This document shows positions 30,677 to 41,136 of a stretch of DNA of 64,000 nt, piece after piece. A model generated the notes under the pieces. The model did not search any database, had not been told where the DNA came from, and saw only the letters and a program-made list of their open reading frames with translations. Origin of the DNA: Lewinellaceae bacterium (GTDB taxonomy: Bacteria > Bacteroidota > Bacteroidia > Chitinophagales > Saprospiraceae); contig JACJYA010000025.1 in assembly GCA_020636315.1 (NCBI GenBank), forward strand, positions 10,580 to 74,579, given 5' to 3'. The position numbers and the translations under genes were made by a program. The first letter of the stretch is position 1, and each line of letters opens with the position of its first letter.

Positions 30677-32313
30677 TCCTTCTGCCAGGTGATCTCGATG
30701 AAGAAAGCAGTGCCTTCTCCTTCTTTACTTTCAAACCATATCCTGCCATCCAGCAGGTCGATGTATCGTTTGACGATATTCAGCCCCAGCCCGGTTCCCT
30801 GAATATTGACGGAATTGGTTGCCCGGAAGAAGCGGGTAAACAGGTGTTTCTGGTCCTCTTTGGGGATGCCGATGCCTTCATCCCGGATGGCTGCCCGGAT
30901 GGTTTGCCCTTCCTGGAAGAGTTCAAAGTGCACTGTCGATCTCTCGCCGGAATATTTGATGGCGTTGGACAGGAGGTTGATAAAAATATTTTTGAGGATC
31001 TTTTTGTCCAGGAAAGTATTTTGCTGAACATCCCGGAAGTCCGTTCGAAGTTGCTGGCCCGGTTTGAGCAGGCTCTGCATTTCTTCGACGACCTCCTCGC
31101 CCAGGTTTTCCAGCGTGAAGGGAACCGGGTTGACCTGGATCTTGCCCTCTTCCAGCTTGCTGAGGGAGAGGAAGTCTCCCAGGATTCCCGTGAGGTTGGT
31201 CACTGCCGATTTAATGCGGCGCAGGTGTTTGTCGCGTTTTTCCTGTTGGCCGCTTTCGGTGTATAAACCCAGCAATTCAGTAGAAGAGGCTATGGTCGTC
31301 AGAGGGGTGCGAAACTCGTGGGAGGCCATTGAAACGAAGCGGGACTTCAGTTCACTTAGCTCTTTTTCCTTTTCCAGGGACCGGCGCAACTGCTCCTGCT
31401 TCTGGCGCAGGGCGGCCTCAGCGGCTTTCCGCTCTTTGATCTCTCTTTCCAGTTTGATGTTGGACTGGAGTAGCTTATTGACCACTTCGGTCAGTTTTTC
31501 GGTCCGTTCTTCGACCTTTTGTTCCAGTTCCTTGTTCAGATACAGTATCCGGGCTTCGGCGCGTTTCTGTTCCGTAAGGTCATGGATGACTCCGGCGAAG
31601 AGCACTTTACCTTCGAGTTCCACCCGGCTTACCCCCAGCTTAAAAGGGAACCGGGCGCCGTCTTTGCGCAGCCCTTCGACCTCTCTGCCGATACCTATGA
31701 TTTTTTCTGTGCCGGTTTTGAGGTAGTTGCTGATGTAGCCATCGTGTTCTCCGGCATGAGGGGAGGGCATCAGTATATTGACATTCTGCCCCCGCATTTC
31801 ATCCACCTCATACCCGAAGAGCCTGGATGCTGCGGGGTTGGCCATTTGCATGATCCCCTTTTTGTCGATGATGATGATACCGTCAACAGCGGTATTGATA
31901 ACGGCTTCCAGGGTTTTCTGGCTTTGCATCAGATCCTGGCCCGCTTTTTGTTTTTCAGCTACATCCTGGAAAAGCAGCAGGAAGAATATCCTTTCTTCTA
32001 CTTCCGCCGGGCTTTGCCGGACGGTATAGGAAACAGGGATCTCCTCCCCGTTCTTTTGTATGGCTATCGTATGCCCCTGTTGGGGCCGGCCCTGGCCGGC
32101 AATGGGGAGTTGCAGCTTCGGCAGGATCAGGCTGACAGGCTGCCCGTTCAGTTGGGAAGGGCTGTACCCCAAAAGGGTTGTCGCATCGTGGTCTGCCAAT
32201 AAAAGCCGCCCATCCTCCCGGACAGCAAGGATGCCATTGATATGGGTATTTAGAAAATTTTCAAAATCAAACCCTTTTTCCATCAATTCTATCATCTCGG
32301 AGGAAGGTTTCAT
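30673..32313 (-). CDS. Soluble PAS-PAS histidine kinase, FixL-like
   Basis: 546 residues, no membrane helix. PAS1 (about 17-125), PAS2 (about 130-250), a coiled coil (about 262-325), HisKA with His332 (MASHEFRTPLTT) and a HATPase domain (DEGIGIP, GTGLGLNIV). PAS2 is strikingly FixL-like: MPSPHAGEHDGYISNYLKTG followed by IIGIGREVEG. His190 and Arg210 are 20 residues apart, as are the heme ligand His200 and the O2-sensing Arg220 of Bradyrhizobium FixL. A heme-based oxygen or redox sensor is plausible but many non-heme PAS domains share part of this motif. No response regulator is adjacent. Confidence 0.88.
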   Translation of the reverse strand: MKPSSEMIELMEKGFDFENFLNTHINGILAVREDGRLLLADHDATTLLGYSPSQLNGQPVSLILPKLQLPIAGQGRPQQGHTIAIQKNGEEIPVSYTVRQSPAEVEERIFFLLLFQDVAEKQKAGQDLMQSQKTLEAVINTAVDGIIIIDKKGIMQMANPAASRLFGYEVDEMRGQNVNILMPSPHAGEHDGYISNYLKTGTEKIIGIGREVEGLRKDGARFPFKLGVSRVELEGKVLFAGVIHDLTEQKRAEARILYLNKELEQKVEERTEKLTEVVNKLLQSNIKLEREIKERKAAEAALRQKQEQLRRSLEKEKELSELKSRFVSMASHEFRTPLTTIASSTELLGLYTESGQQEKRDKHLRRIKSAVTNLTGILGDFLSLSKLEEGKIQVNPVPFTLENLGEEVVEEMQSLLKPGQQLRTDFRDVQQNTFLDKKILKNIFINLLSNAIKYSGERSTVHFELFQEGQTIRAAIRDEGIGIPKEDQKHLFTRFFRATNSVNIQGTGLGLNIVKRYIDLLDGRIWFESKEGEGTAFFIEITWQKE

Positions 32314-32432
32314 AATAATTTGGCTGTAAAATAACCTAAGGTTGATAAAACTCAGAACCTTCTCTGATAAATATCATTTATTTCTTATCCAAAAACAGTG
32401 CATTTTCGCCTCAACTTTTAAACCAAACAGCC

Positions 32433-32687
32433 ATGATCAGGATCCAAGTACTAGGGCTGGGCAACAGCCAGCACCGGAAACTGAGCCATAACCTGCGCTC
32501 GGCTCTGGAGAGTGTTGGCCTTCCCGCGGAAGTGGAGCAGGTGACCGACGTGGATGATATTCTGCAGTACAAAATCGGTTCCATTCCTGCCATCCTGCTC
32601 GATGGACAGGTGCTCTTTGAAAACGGGCATATGCCCAGCATCGATGAGTTGCGCGAAGTGCTCTCCGGAGTTGCTGCCGCCGGCTAA
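32433..32687 (+). CDS. Thioredoxin_3-like small protein lacking the active-site cysteines
   Basis: 84 residues. MIRIQVLGLGNSQHRKLSHN aligns with the opening of the thioredoxin_3 family, whose members read G-x-G-C-x-x-C at this place; here the two cysteines are Asn11 and His14. The rest keeps the fold: VEQVTDVDDILQYKIGSIPA with the cis-Pro, then PAILLDGQVLFENG. Not a disulfide reductase in this form; a binding or regulatory role is possible. Complete gene, no frameshift. Confidence 0.75.
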   Translation: MIRIQVLGLGNSQHRKLSHNLRSALESVGLPAEVEQVTDVDDILQYKIGSIPAILLDGQVLFENGHMPSIDELREVLSGVAAAG

Positions 32688-32698
32688 GCCCATTAACG

Positions 32699-32757
32699 TG
32701 TTCGATGTTCCAAGTTCGACGTTCATAACCTGAACCTCGAACTTGAACCCCGAACCC
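32699..32757 (+). repeat. Heptamer array and its inverted copy after the thioredoxin-like gene
   Basis: Twelve bases after the stop (32685-32687), four heptamers in register (32699-32726: TGTTCGA, TGTTCCA and two variants) are followed after three bases by four reverse-complement heptamers (32730-32757: CTGAACC, TCGAACT and two variants). RNA could form an imperfect hairpin of about 28 bp. The decarboxylase gene on the other strand ends at 32795. Confidence 0.75.
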
Positions 32758-32794
32758 CAAATTCTTGTTTTTTTCTTTTTTCTTTCCCCCTCTG

Positions 32795-34198
32795 CTAGTA
32801 TCCCAGGATTTTCATCATCTCTTCGGCCGATTGTTCCGGCTGATATATTTTATCAACGATATTGCCCTGTGCATTCTTGTAAATGATCACGTGTTTGGGG
32901 GATGGGATCAGGCAGTGTTTGATCCCACCGTAGCCGCTGATGGCGTCCTGGTAGGCGCCGGTGTGAAAAAAACCGAGGTACAGGGGCTCGGGGTCAGCAG
33001 GGTTATAAGCCGGCAGGTAAACCTGGCTTTCGTGAACCTCGGAGTTGTAATAATCGGAGTTGTCACAACTCAGCCCGCCGATGTTGGCCCGCCGGTATTC
33101 GTTGTACCACTTATTGATCGGCAAAAGGATGAAGCGTTCACTGATGCCCCAGGTATCGGGCAGAGTGGTCATCAGGGAGTTGTCGATCATGTACCACATT
33201 TCGGCGTCGTTCTGGAGTTTCTGGCCCAGCACTGAGAAGATGGTGGCGCCGCTTTCACCCACGGTGTATTTCCCGAACTCGGTGAAGATGTCCGGCTCTG
33301 GGATCTCTTCCTCTTCACAAGCCTGCAGGATTAGGCTGACGATCTCCTTGACCATGTATTTGTAGTCGAACTCGAAACCCAGGGAATTGCGAATGGGCAT
33401 GCCGCCTCCGATGTTGATGGCTTTGAGGTCTTCACTGTGGCGCTTGAGCTCGCAGTACAGCTTGATGGCCTTTTTCAGTTCTCCCCAGTAATAAAGGGAA
33501 TCCTTGATGCCCGTATCCACAAAGAAATGGAGCATCTTGAGCTGGAACTTGGGGTTGTCTTTGATCCGCTCCTTAAAAAACGGGACCACGTCGGCATTCC
33601 GGATGCCCAGGCGCGAGGTGTAGAACTCGAAGTTGGGCTCTTCCTCTGTTGCAACCCGGATACCCACCTTGCACTTTCCTTTGACGTGTTTGTCGTAATA
33701 GTCGATCTCCTGCTTATTGTCCAGCACGGGGATCACATTCTCGAAACCGTCATTGATCAGCGCGGTGATCTTTTCCAGATAGTCCTCGGTCTTGAACCCA
33801 TTGCAGACGACTATGGTCTCCTTATCCAGCCTGCCTTTTTTGTGCAGGCGGCGGATCAGGTCAATGTCAAAAGCCGAAGAAGTTTCCAGATGGACGTTGT
33901 GGCGGAGCACTTCGTTGACCACATAGCTGAAATGGCAGCTTTTGGTACAATAGCAATAGTAGTATTTGCCTTTGTAACCAATGGATTTCATCGCCCGGGT
34001 AAACATATTGCGGGCTTTTTTGATCTGGGAGCCGATCTTGGGTAGATAAGTCAGCTTAAGGGGCGTACCGTATTTACGGATCAGGTAAATGAGTGGAACG
34101 CCATTGAAAACCAGGTACCCATCTTCAATATCGAAGCCCTCCTGAGGGAAGTAGAAGGTCTGGTCAATGAGGTCAAAGTATCGGTTTGTTACTGCCAA
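32795..34198 (-). CDS. Arginine decarboxylase, PLP fold-III (Bacteroidota form)
   Basis: 467 residues. Fold-III decarboxylase: PLP-lysine region YYYCYCTKSCHFSYV, PLP phosphate loop INIGGGMPIRNSLGF and the C-terminal active-site loop GLSCDNSDYYNSE with its Cys-x-Asp. This is the compact type that Bacteroidota use for arginine to agmatine (first step to putrescine/spermidine), about 165 residues shorter than E. coli SpeA. Substrate from family likeness. Divergent from the MazG-like gene. Confidence 0.85.
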   Translation of the reverse strand: MAVTNRYFDLIDQTFYFPQEGFDIEDGYLVFNGVPLIYLIRKYGTPLKLTYLPKIGSQIKKARNMFTRAMKSIGYKGKYYYCYCTKSCHFSYVVNEVLRHNVHLETSSAFDIDLIRRLHKKGRLDKETIVVCNGFKTEDYLEKITALINDGFENVIPVLDNKQEIDYYDKHVKGKCKVGIRVATEEEPNFEFYTSRLGIRNADVVPFFKERIKDNPKFQLKMLHFFVDTGIKDSLYYWGELKKAIKLYCELKRHSEDLKAINIGGGMPIRNSLGFEFDYKYMVKEIVSLILQACEEEEIPEPDIFTEFGKYTVGESGATIFSVLGQKLQNDAEMWYMIDNSLMTTLPDTWGISERFILLPINKWYNEYRRANIGGLSCDNSDYYNSEVHESQVYLPAYNPADPEPLYLGFFHTGAYQDAISGYGGIKHCLIPSPKHVIIYKNAQGNIVDKIYQPEQSAEEMMKILGY

Positions 34199-34264
34199 TT
34201 TGCCTTGAGTTTAAATCTGGCCTGAAATAATGCTTCGGGTATTTTCCCAGTGGGAGAAGCGCTG

Positions 34265-34272
34265 CAAAAGTA
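34265..34272 (-). promoter_or_regulatory. TACTTTTG promoter box for the arginine decarboxylase gene
   Basis: On the minus strand, 67 bases before the ATG at 34198; plus-strand CAAAAGTA at 34265-34272. The divergent box for the MazG-like gene lies at 34334. Confidence 0.6.
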
Positions 34273-34333
34273 GTTGTAAATTCTGAAAAATGCTTACAGG
34301 AAAGGAGCTAATTCCGAAGAGCAGATTATTCTA

Positions 34334-34341
34334 TACCTTTG
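34334..34341 (+). promoter_or_regulatory. TACCTTTG promoter box for the MazG-like gene
   Basis: Exact TAnnTTTG match 23 bases before the ATG at 34364, giving a leader of about 20 bases. Confidence 0.65.
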
Positions 34342-34363
34342 CTCGTCCAAAATTCATACAACT

Positions 34364-34834
34364 ATGGAAAAACTGGATGTACTGAACCAGGTGGCGGAAT
34401 TCCACCGGACCTTCAAACACCCCGTCGAGCCCCGGCCGGTTATACCCTCCGAAAAGCGCTGCCGGCTTCGCGTGGCCCTGCTGGCTGAAGAGCTCAAAGA
34501 ATTGCAGAAAGCCATTGAAGACAAGGATATCGTAGAAGTGGCGGATGCGCTGTGCGACCTGCAGTACGTGCTCTCCGGCGCCGTCCTTGAATTCGGCCTG
34601 GGAGAACAGTTCAAGGCCCTTTTTGATGAGGTCCAGCGCTCCAACATGAGTAAGGCCTGCGCCACCCGCGAAGAAGCCGAAGCCACCGTTAAGTATTACC
34701 AGGAAGAAAGAGGTTTCGAAAGCTATACGGTAGAAGCCGACGGCCACTGGCTCGTTTACCGGAAATCGGACAATAAAACCTTGAAATCTATAAATTATTC
34801 TCCGGCGAACCTGGAGGGGATGTTGAAAGTGTAA
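34364..34834 (+). CDS. MazG-like nucleotide pyrophosphohydrolase
   Basis: 156 residues of all-alpha NTP pyrophosphatase type. Metal-binding pattern LLAEELKELQKAI (ExxE) and EVADALCDLQYVLSG (ExxD) in the first half; the second half carries YQEERGFESYTVEADGHWLV, a segment typical of the phosphoribosyl-ATP pyrophosphohydrolase-like subgroup. Likely cleaves a nucleoside triphosphate or analogue in the cytosol; substrate unknown. Its stop lies inside a GTGTATAA octamer array. Confidence 0.82.
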   Translation: MEKLDVLNQVAEFHRTFKHPVEPRPVIPSEKRCRLRVALLAEELKELQKAIEDKDIVEVADALCDLQYVLSGAVLEFGLGEQFKALFDEVQRSNMSKACATREEAEATVKYYQEERGFESYTVEADGHWLVYRKSDNKTLKSINYSPANLEGMLKV

Positions 34835-34868
34835 AAGTGTATAAGGGGATAAGTGTATAAGTGTATGC
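34829..34868 (+). repeat. Stop-anchored octamer array GTGTATAA after the MazG-like gene
   Basis: Five octamers in strict register. The first, GTGTAAAA (34829-34836), contains the TAA stop (34832-34834); then GTGTATAA, GGGGATAA, GTGTATAA and GTGTATGC. Same unit as after mprF, whose array also opens with the stop. Confidence 0.85.
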
Positions 34869-34881
34869 GAATCCAGAGCTA

Positions 34882-34955
34882 AAACGTCCTGTAGGGACGA
34901 CATATCGGAAGACATGGCCCCGAGTCAGGGACGGCCCGTGCCATCTAAGGCGCAG
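34882..34955. repeat. REP-like palindromic sequence
   Basis: CGTCCTGTAGGGACG is a short hairpin; some 40 bases on, GGGACGGCCCGTGCC with the following ATCT forms a second imperfect one. This type of GTAGGGACGGC sequence often occurs as extragenic palindromes. Found only once in the window. Lies between the MazG-like gene array and the barrel gene. Confidence 0.35.
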
Positions 34956-35037
34956 CTTGCAGCCGTGGGTAAAAATCGTATTTTTGTCGCTGCACCTCTT
35001 CTTCAAACAGCATTTTACATCCATAAAAAAAACGGGA

Positions 35038-36825
35038 ATGCAATACCGCATCGGGATCATTTGGTTGGCAATGGTTATCGCTCTGGGGCTGCCTTCGGTG
35101 GTGGCGGGCCAGGGCAGTGGGTTGCCGCTGGGCAATCCTGCATACCACATTCTGGACAGGCTTGAGATCAAGACTGGCCTGCCAACTCCCTATCATTCTT
35201 CCCTGAAGTACTATCTGAGGAGCGATGTGGCTGCCTACGCTCTGGGTATAGATACGGCGCTTATACCATTGACGATCCGTGACCGGCGCGACCTGTACTA
35301 CATTTTCAGGGACAACAACGAATGGCTTGTCACATCCCGTTTCCCCACCCGGATTGCGGGCCCGAGGGAAAGCATTTACTCAGATACGCTCCTCACTCAG
35401 GTGGAAGCCAGTATGGAGAATCCCCGTTATACCCTTCGGGAAAAACCTTACCTGGGATTTCTATACCCTACGCCGGCCAATATGGTGGAGGTGAACGACA
35501 AGTTCTTCCACATCCGGGTAAACCCTTTGCTGGACTTCAAGCTCGCCGGGGAAAAGGATGACAATGAGCTGATATTTACCAACCTGCGGGGCATTGAGCT
35601 GCGCTCCGGCATCGACGACCGGATCTACCTTTACTTCAATATCGTAGAGGAACAGGCCCGTTTTCCGGGCTATGTCAACGAACGCATCGAGCGCGATAAA
35701 GCCATCCCCGGAGCGGGGTTGTACAAAACCTATACCAGTGAGATCTTTGATATCACCAACGGCTACGACTTTCTCAACGGGCAGGGGTACCTGGCCTTCA
35801 ACCTGACCCGCCATGTGGGCCTGCAGTTCGGGTACGGGCGCAATTTTATCGGCAATGGCTACCGCTCAATGCTGTTGTCCGATTTTTCCAACAACTATCT
35901 TTACCTGAAAGCCAACTGGCGGGTGTGGAAGCTGCATTACCAGAACCTCTTTATGGAACTTGCCGCCGAGTCGAATGCCGCGCCGGCCGCCAACGATGTG
36001 TTGCCCCGAAAATATATGGCTGCCCACCACCTCAGCTTTCAGGCCCTGCCCAACCTGAACTTTGGCGTCTTTGAAGCCGTGGTTTTTGACCGGCGGAATG
36101 GTGGGTTCGAGCTTCAGTACCTCAACCCGGTGATCCTGTACCGCACCGTTGAGCAAGGCCTGGGCAGCCCGGATAATGTGCTCATCGGGCTGGACGCCAA
36201 ATGGAATTTCCTCCACCACTTCCAGCTATACGGCCAGCTCATGCTCGACGAGTTCAAATTCGATGAGCTGTTCATCGAGCGGCGCGGCTGGTGGGCCAAC
36301 AAATACGGCATGCAACTGGGCCTTAAATACATCAATGCTTTCGGCCGGGACCACCTCGACCTGCAGGCCGAGTTCAACCAGGCGCGCCCCTATACCTACA
36401 CGCACCGCGACAGTTCCTCCAGCTACACCCATTACAACCAGCCGCTGGCCCACCCGCTGGGCGCCAATTTCCGGGAGGTGCTCTTCATCGCCCGTTATCA
36501 GCCGTTCAAAAAAGTATTTCTGGAAGGCCGCTTCATACGCGCTACCTTCGGCGAAGATGGCGCCAACCAGAACTGGGGCGGGAACCTGCTCAAATCTCAT
36601 AACAGCCGGGAACAGGATTTCGGCAATGAGATCGGCCAGGGCATCACCGCCAACACCAGCCTGCTGGGGCTGGATGTAAGCTACATGCTGGCCCATAATG
36701 TTTTTATCGACCTGCATTACTTTTACCGGAAAAAAGATAGTGAGGAAAACAAGCTCGATGATACCACCCGATATTTTGGCGGCGGGGTGCGCATTAATAT
36801 AGCCAGGCAGCGGATGGATTTTTAA
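35038..36825 (+). CDS. Outer-membrane beta-barrel protein, Wzi/RemB-like
   Basis: 595 residues. Signal peptide (MQYRIGIIWLAMVIALGLPS) then LPLGNPAYHILDRLEIKTGL, typical of the N-terminal helical part of Bacteroidota capsule-assembly Wzi-like and gliding-motility RemB-like proteins. The rest is alternating aromatic strands (RVWKLHYQNLFMELA, FLHHFQLYGQLMLDEF) ending in the strand YFGGGVRINIARQRMDF with a terminal Phe, as outer-membrane barrels do. ATG 35038 was chosen since it starts the signal peptide; the frame from 34861 translates repeats. Function: surface polysaccharide or motility, by family. Confidence 0.75.
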   Translation: MQYRIGIIWLAMVIALGLPSVVAGQGSGLPLGNPAYHILDRLEIKTGLPTPYHSSLKYYLRSDVAAYALGIDTALIPLTIRDRRDLYYIFRDNNEWLVTSRFPTRIAGPRESIYSDTLLTQVEASMENPRYTLREKPYLGFLYPTPANMVEVNDKFFHIRVNPLLDFKLAGEKDDNELIFTNLRGIELRSGIDDRIYLYFNIVEEQARFPGYVNERIERDKAIPGAGLYKTYTSEIFDITNGYDFLNGQGYLAFNLTRHVGLQFGYGRNFIGNGYRSMLLSDFSNNYLYLKANWRVWKLHYQNLFMELAAESNAAPAANDVLPRKYMAAHHLSFQALPNLNFGVFEAVVFDRRNGGFELQYLNPVILYRTVEQGLGSPDNVLIGLDAKWNFLHHFQLYGQLMLDEFKFDELFIERRGWWANKYGMQLGLKYINAFGRDHLDLQAEFNQARPYTYTHRDSSSSYTHYNQPLAHPLGANFREVLFIARYQPFKKVFLEGRFIRATFGEDGANQNWGGNLLKSHNSREQDFGNEIGQGITANTSLLGLDVSYMLAHNVFIDLHYFYRKKDSEENKLDDTTRYFGGGVRINIARQRMDF

Positions 36826-36920
36826 GAGTATGTTTGGAGGCCTGTTTTTGGCGGGAATTGTTTTTTTTTCGAGCAAATCCCTAGGTTTCCTGTTCAATCA
36901 AAGAACCAACCTGAAAAAAC

Positions 36921-38738
<1,818 letters not shown>

Positions 38739-38810
38739 AATGGGGTTTGGACATGTCCGGAGAGGCAAAAAGGAGGGGCATTTTCTTGGTTTAAATTCGA
38801 TGCTCTTTCC

Positions 38811-38818
38811 TATATTTG
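38811..38818 (+). promoter_or_regulatory. TATATTTG promoter box
   Basis: Exact TAnnTTTG match with a TTGG about 21 bases upstream. It precedes the T9SS cargo gene by 140 bases, leaving a long leader (GC-rich, with a GGCCAAGGGCC-type palindrome at about 38860-38895). Confidence 0.6.
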
Positions 38819-38957
38819 TCCCAAACGAAGCGTGCTTTCTCTCCAAAAACTTCCTTCGCCGGCCAAGGGCCTGCGGCGGCCATCCTGGCCTGTAAATGCT
38901 AATACGGGAAAGCCCTTCTCTTCATTTTCTCTGATAACTTATTAAAAGAACTATGCC

Positions 38958-40529
38958 ATGAAGAAACATGCACTAACCGCGTTTTTGTTGAAAATTGCCT
39001 TTTCCCTCACCGCTCAACCTGTCCTGGTAGCTGATTTCAATCCCGGCGGGGCCGACGGGATGTACGAATACAATTTTCAGGCCCATTATCTTGGGGATCT
39101 GATGATCTTTCCGGCCATCAGCCCCGATGCCGGCCTGGAGCCGGCGGTCCTGGAGGATGGAGAGATGCGCCTGCTCAAAGACATCAACCCCGGTGCGGAG
39201 GACTCCGGGCCGGAAAGCTTTGTGGCCTTTAACAGCCGCCTCTACTTTGTGGCCGATGATGGCCAGAACGGCAGTTCCATCTGGTCCACCGACGGGACGG
39301 AGGCGGGAACCACCCTCGCCATCGCCCTCAACGGCTTGCCCGGGGCGCGGGCGGAAGGCCTCACCGCAACCACCGGCAACGGCCTGTTCTTTACCTACGG
39401 CGGCACCCTCTACCGCAGCGCCGACGGATCGGACGTGGAGGAGGTGCTTACTAATGTGAACTTTGAGGCGGAAGACGGCAAAGGCTCTGAAAATTATTCA
39501 ACTTACGGAGAAGGCATTGCTTTCCTGCGCAAAGCCAACAGCACTACTCTGGAATTGTACGCTTATGACGGCGCTCTGGTGAAACTGGGCCAGGATCTGG
39601 AGTCCTCCTTTCTCTCAAATGTTTACGGCCTGGGTGAGGTGGCCGGGGGGCTGGTGTTTGCTCAGCAGGGCGGCTTCACCGAACCGGGGCTGGACGCCAC
39701 TTTTGCCTACAATGCCGCCCAGGATACCATCATCGAAATGTCTGTCGGCAAATGTGACCGCTTTCTTAACCTCGACAGCCAGCGGCGCATAGGTTTCATC
39801 GATTTCACCAATACCTTCTACGCCTTGACTGCCGACCCTCTTGAAGCGGCTGTGCTGGTTTCCGGAGTGGACCCCGGCCTCTTGGGCTCTTCGCCGATAG
39901 AACATGCTGTAGCCGCAGGCAAAACAGTATTCCATGCCGACCATCCGAGCAGCTTCAAAGAGTTTGTCGCCATGACCGGAGGTACAGGTGCTTCAACAAC
40001 TGGGCTGATCACCACCGACAGGCCTTTCTTGTCCAATATGATCGCTTTTGGCCGGTATGTCTTTTTTGCTGCGGGTATTCAGAACGGCTTCGACGCGGAG
40101 ATATTCTACGTCGATACGGAAATGGGGACTACTCACAGTATTTACGAATATCCGGACAATACCGGAGGCGATAAGAGTGTGCAGCCGGTGGGCGTCCAAA
40201 ATGGGCGGTTGTATTTCGCCAGCGCGGTGGATGGAGCTGTAGGCCGGGAGCTGTATTCCATTGAAACCGGCATTGCCGGCTTGTCGTCCACCGGCTCTTT
40301 GAATGCTCCCGCCGATGTGGAATTCCAGTTCCTGGGCAGTGAATTTGTGGTTCGTTCAACCAAAAGCATGCCCATCGGAGTAAAGGTGTATGATGCTTCC
40401 GGCCGCTTGCTGCGCACTCTCAAAACCCGGACAAATGTAATGGTACCCGCCGTGCCGGTTAGCGGACTGCTTTTCTATCAGGTGGAAGGCGATGGCTGGC
40501 GGCTGACGGGGAAGGGAGTGAGGCCCTAG
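38958..40529 (+). CDS. Secreted ELW-repeat protein with T9SS type A-like C-terminus
   Basis: 523 residues, signal peptide ending around SLTAQP. The body resembles proteins with ELWxTDGT repeats; the clearest copy here is SIWSTDGTEAGTTLA, with related strand-turn pieces such as DINPGAEDSGPESF. The last 80 residues, FVVRSTKSMPIGVKVYDASG followed by RLLRTLKTR and a final YQVEGDGWRLTGKGV, look like a type A sorting domain that directs export through the type IX system to the surface. Binding partner unknown. Confidence 0.75.
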   Translation: MKKHALTAFLLKIAFSLTAQPVLVADFNPGGADGMYEYNFQAHYLGDLMIFPAISPDAGLEPAVLEDGEMRLLKDINPGAEDSGPESFVAFNSRLYFVADDGQNGSSIWSTDGTEAGTTLAIALNGLPGARAEGLTATTGNGLFFTYGGTLYRSADGSDVEEVLTNVNFEAEDGKGSENYSTYGEGIAFLRKANSTTLELYAYDGALVKLGQDLESSFLSNVYGLGEVAGGLVFAQQGGFTEPGLDATFAYNAAQDTIIEMSVGKCDRFLNLDSQRRIGFIDFTNTFYALTADPLEAAVLVSGVDPGLLGSSPIEHAVAAGKTVFHADHPSSFKEFVAMTGGTGASTTGLITTDRPFLSNMIAFGRYVFFAAGIQNGFDAEIFYVDTEMGTTHSIYEYPDNTGGDKSVQPVGVQNGRLYFASAVDGAVGRELYSIETGIAGLSSTGSLNAPADVEFQFLGSEFVVRSTKSMPIGVKVYDASGRLLRTLKTRTNVMVPAVPVSGLLFYQVEGDGWRLTGKGVRP

Positions 40530-40548
40530 GGCTTTCAAATCCATATAG

Positions 40549-40583
40549 GATGGAAGGCACTTCGGACGTGAGTGCCTTCCATC
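40549..40583. terminator. 13-bp perfect hairpin behind the T9SS cargo gene
   Basis: GATGGAAGGCACT (40549-40561) pairs exactly with AGTGCCTTCCATC (40571-40583) around a 9-base loop, 20 bases after the stop. No T-run, so either a processing/stability structure or a factor-dependent end. Confidence 0.6.
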
Positions 40584-40617
40584 TGATTATAGGCTCCCTT
40601 CTAACAAGGATCGACAA

Positions 40618-41100
40618 ATGCGCTTAAAACCGGATAAAGAATACTGGGACAAATGCTGGAGCCTGATCGCCCCCGAATTTGGTATTAACAATAACGAGCC
40701 GGTAGTACTCGATGAAGTGTTCTGGGGCCAGGCCCTCTCTAATATCAGGGAGGTGGCTAAGGGAAATAACTACCTGATCTTTGGAATTCTGTTAGGCAAG
40801 GAGGAAGAAATGACTGAGGAGGCCCTCCTGGACTTGTTGTTTTATCATGTGATCAGGAACGAAAGGGTGTTCCGGTTATTCAGGTGTGATCCGGATAAAT
40901 ATGGAAGTATGCAAAGTCTTTTTACCACCTCAGGCCTTCTTCACTTGAGGGAGTATATTCCAAAGGGAAATTATGAACGTTTAAAAGAAGACATCCATCT
41001 TGCCGAGATGAAAAATGAACTCGTTCATTGCACAAAAGAGCAGTTGGAAAAGTTATTTCCGCAGACATTCCGGAATTTCAACAGGAGAGGTCATATTTAA
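40618..41100 (+). CDS. Hypothetical cytosolic protein
   Basis: 160 residues, no signal peptide or membrane helix. Mixed alpha/beta with a Lys/Glu-rich helical end (KNELVHCTKEQLEKLFPQTF). No family recognised. Lower GC in codons than its neighbours (many AAA, ATT, TTT), which could mean later arrival. Starts at ATG 40618, 35 bases behind a strong hairpin; the TPR protein gene follows 37 bp on. Confidence 0.65.
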   Translation: MRLKPDKEYWDKCWSLIAPEFGINNNEPVVLDEVFWGQALSNIREVAKGNNYLIFGILLGKEEEMTEEALLDLLFYHVIRNERVFRLFRCDPDKYGSMQSLFTTSGLLHLREYIPKGNYERLKEDIHLAEMKNELVHCTKEQLEKLFPQTFRNFNRRGHI

Positions 41101-41136
41101 GAGCTGCAATATTTACCTTATAAGTGCGCCTGCGCC

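Noticed and set aside
30363..30802. Small ORFs in the spacer before the FixL-like kinase
   Set aside because: No start signal, no codon bias, one overlaps the terminator hairpin and the kinase gene.
34861..35037. N-terminal extension of the Wzi-like protein
   Set aside because: Translates octamer and palindromic repeats; the signal peptide starts at 35038.
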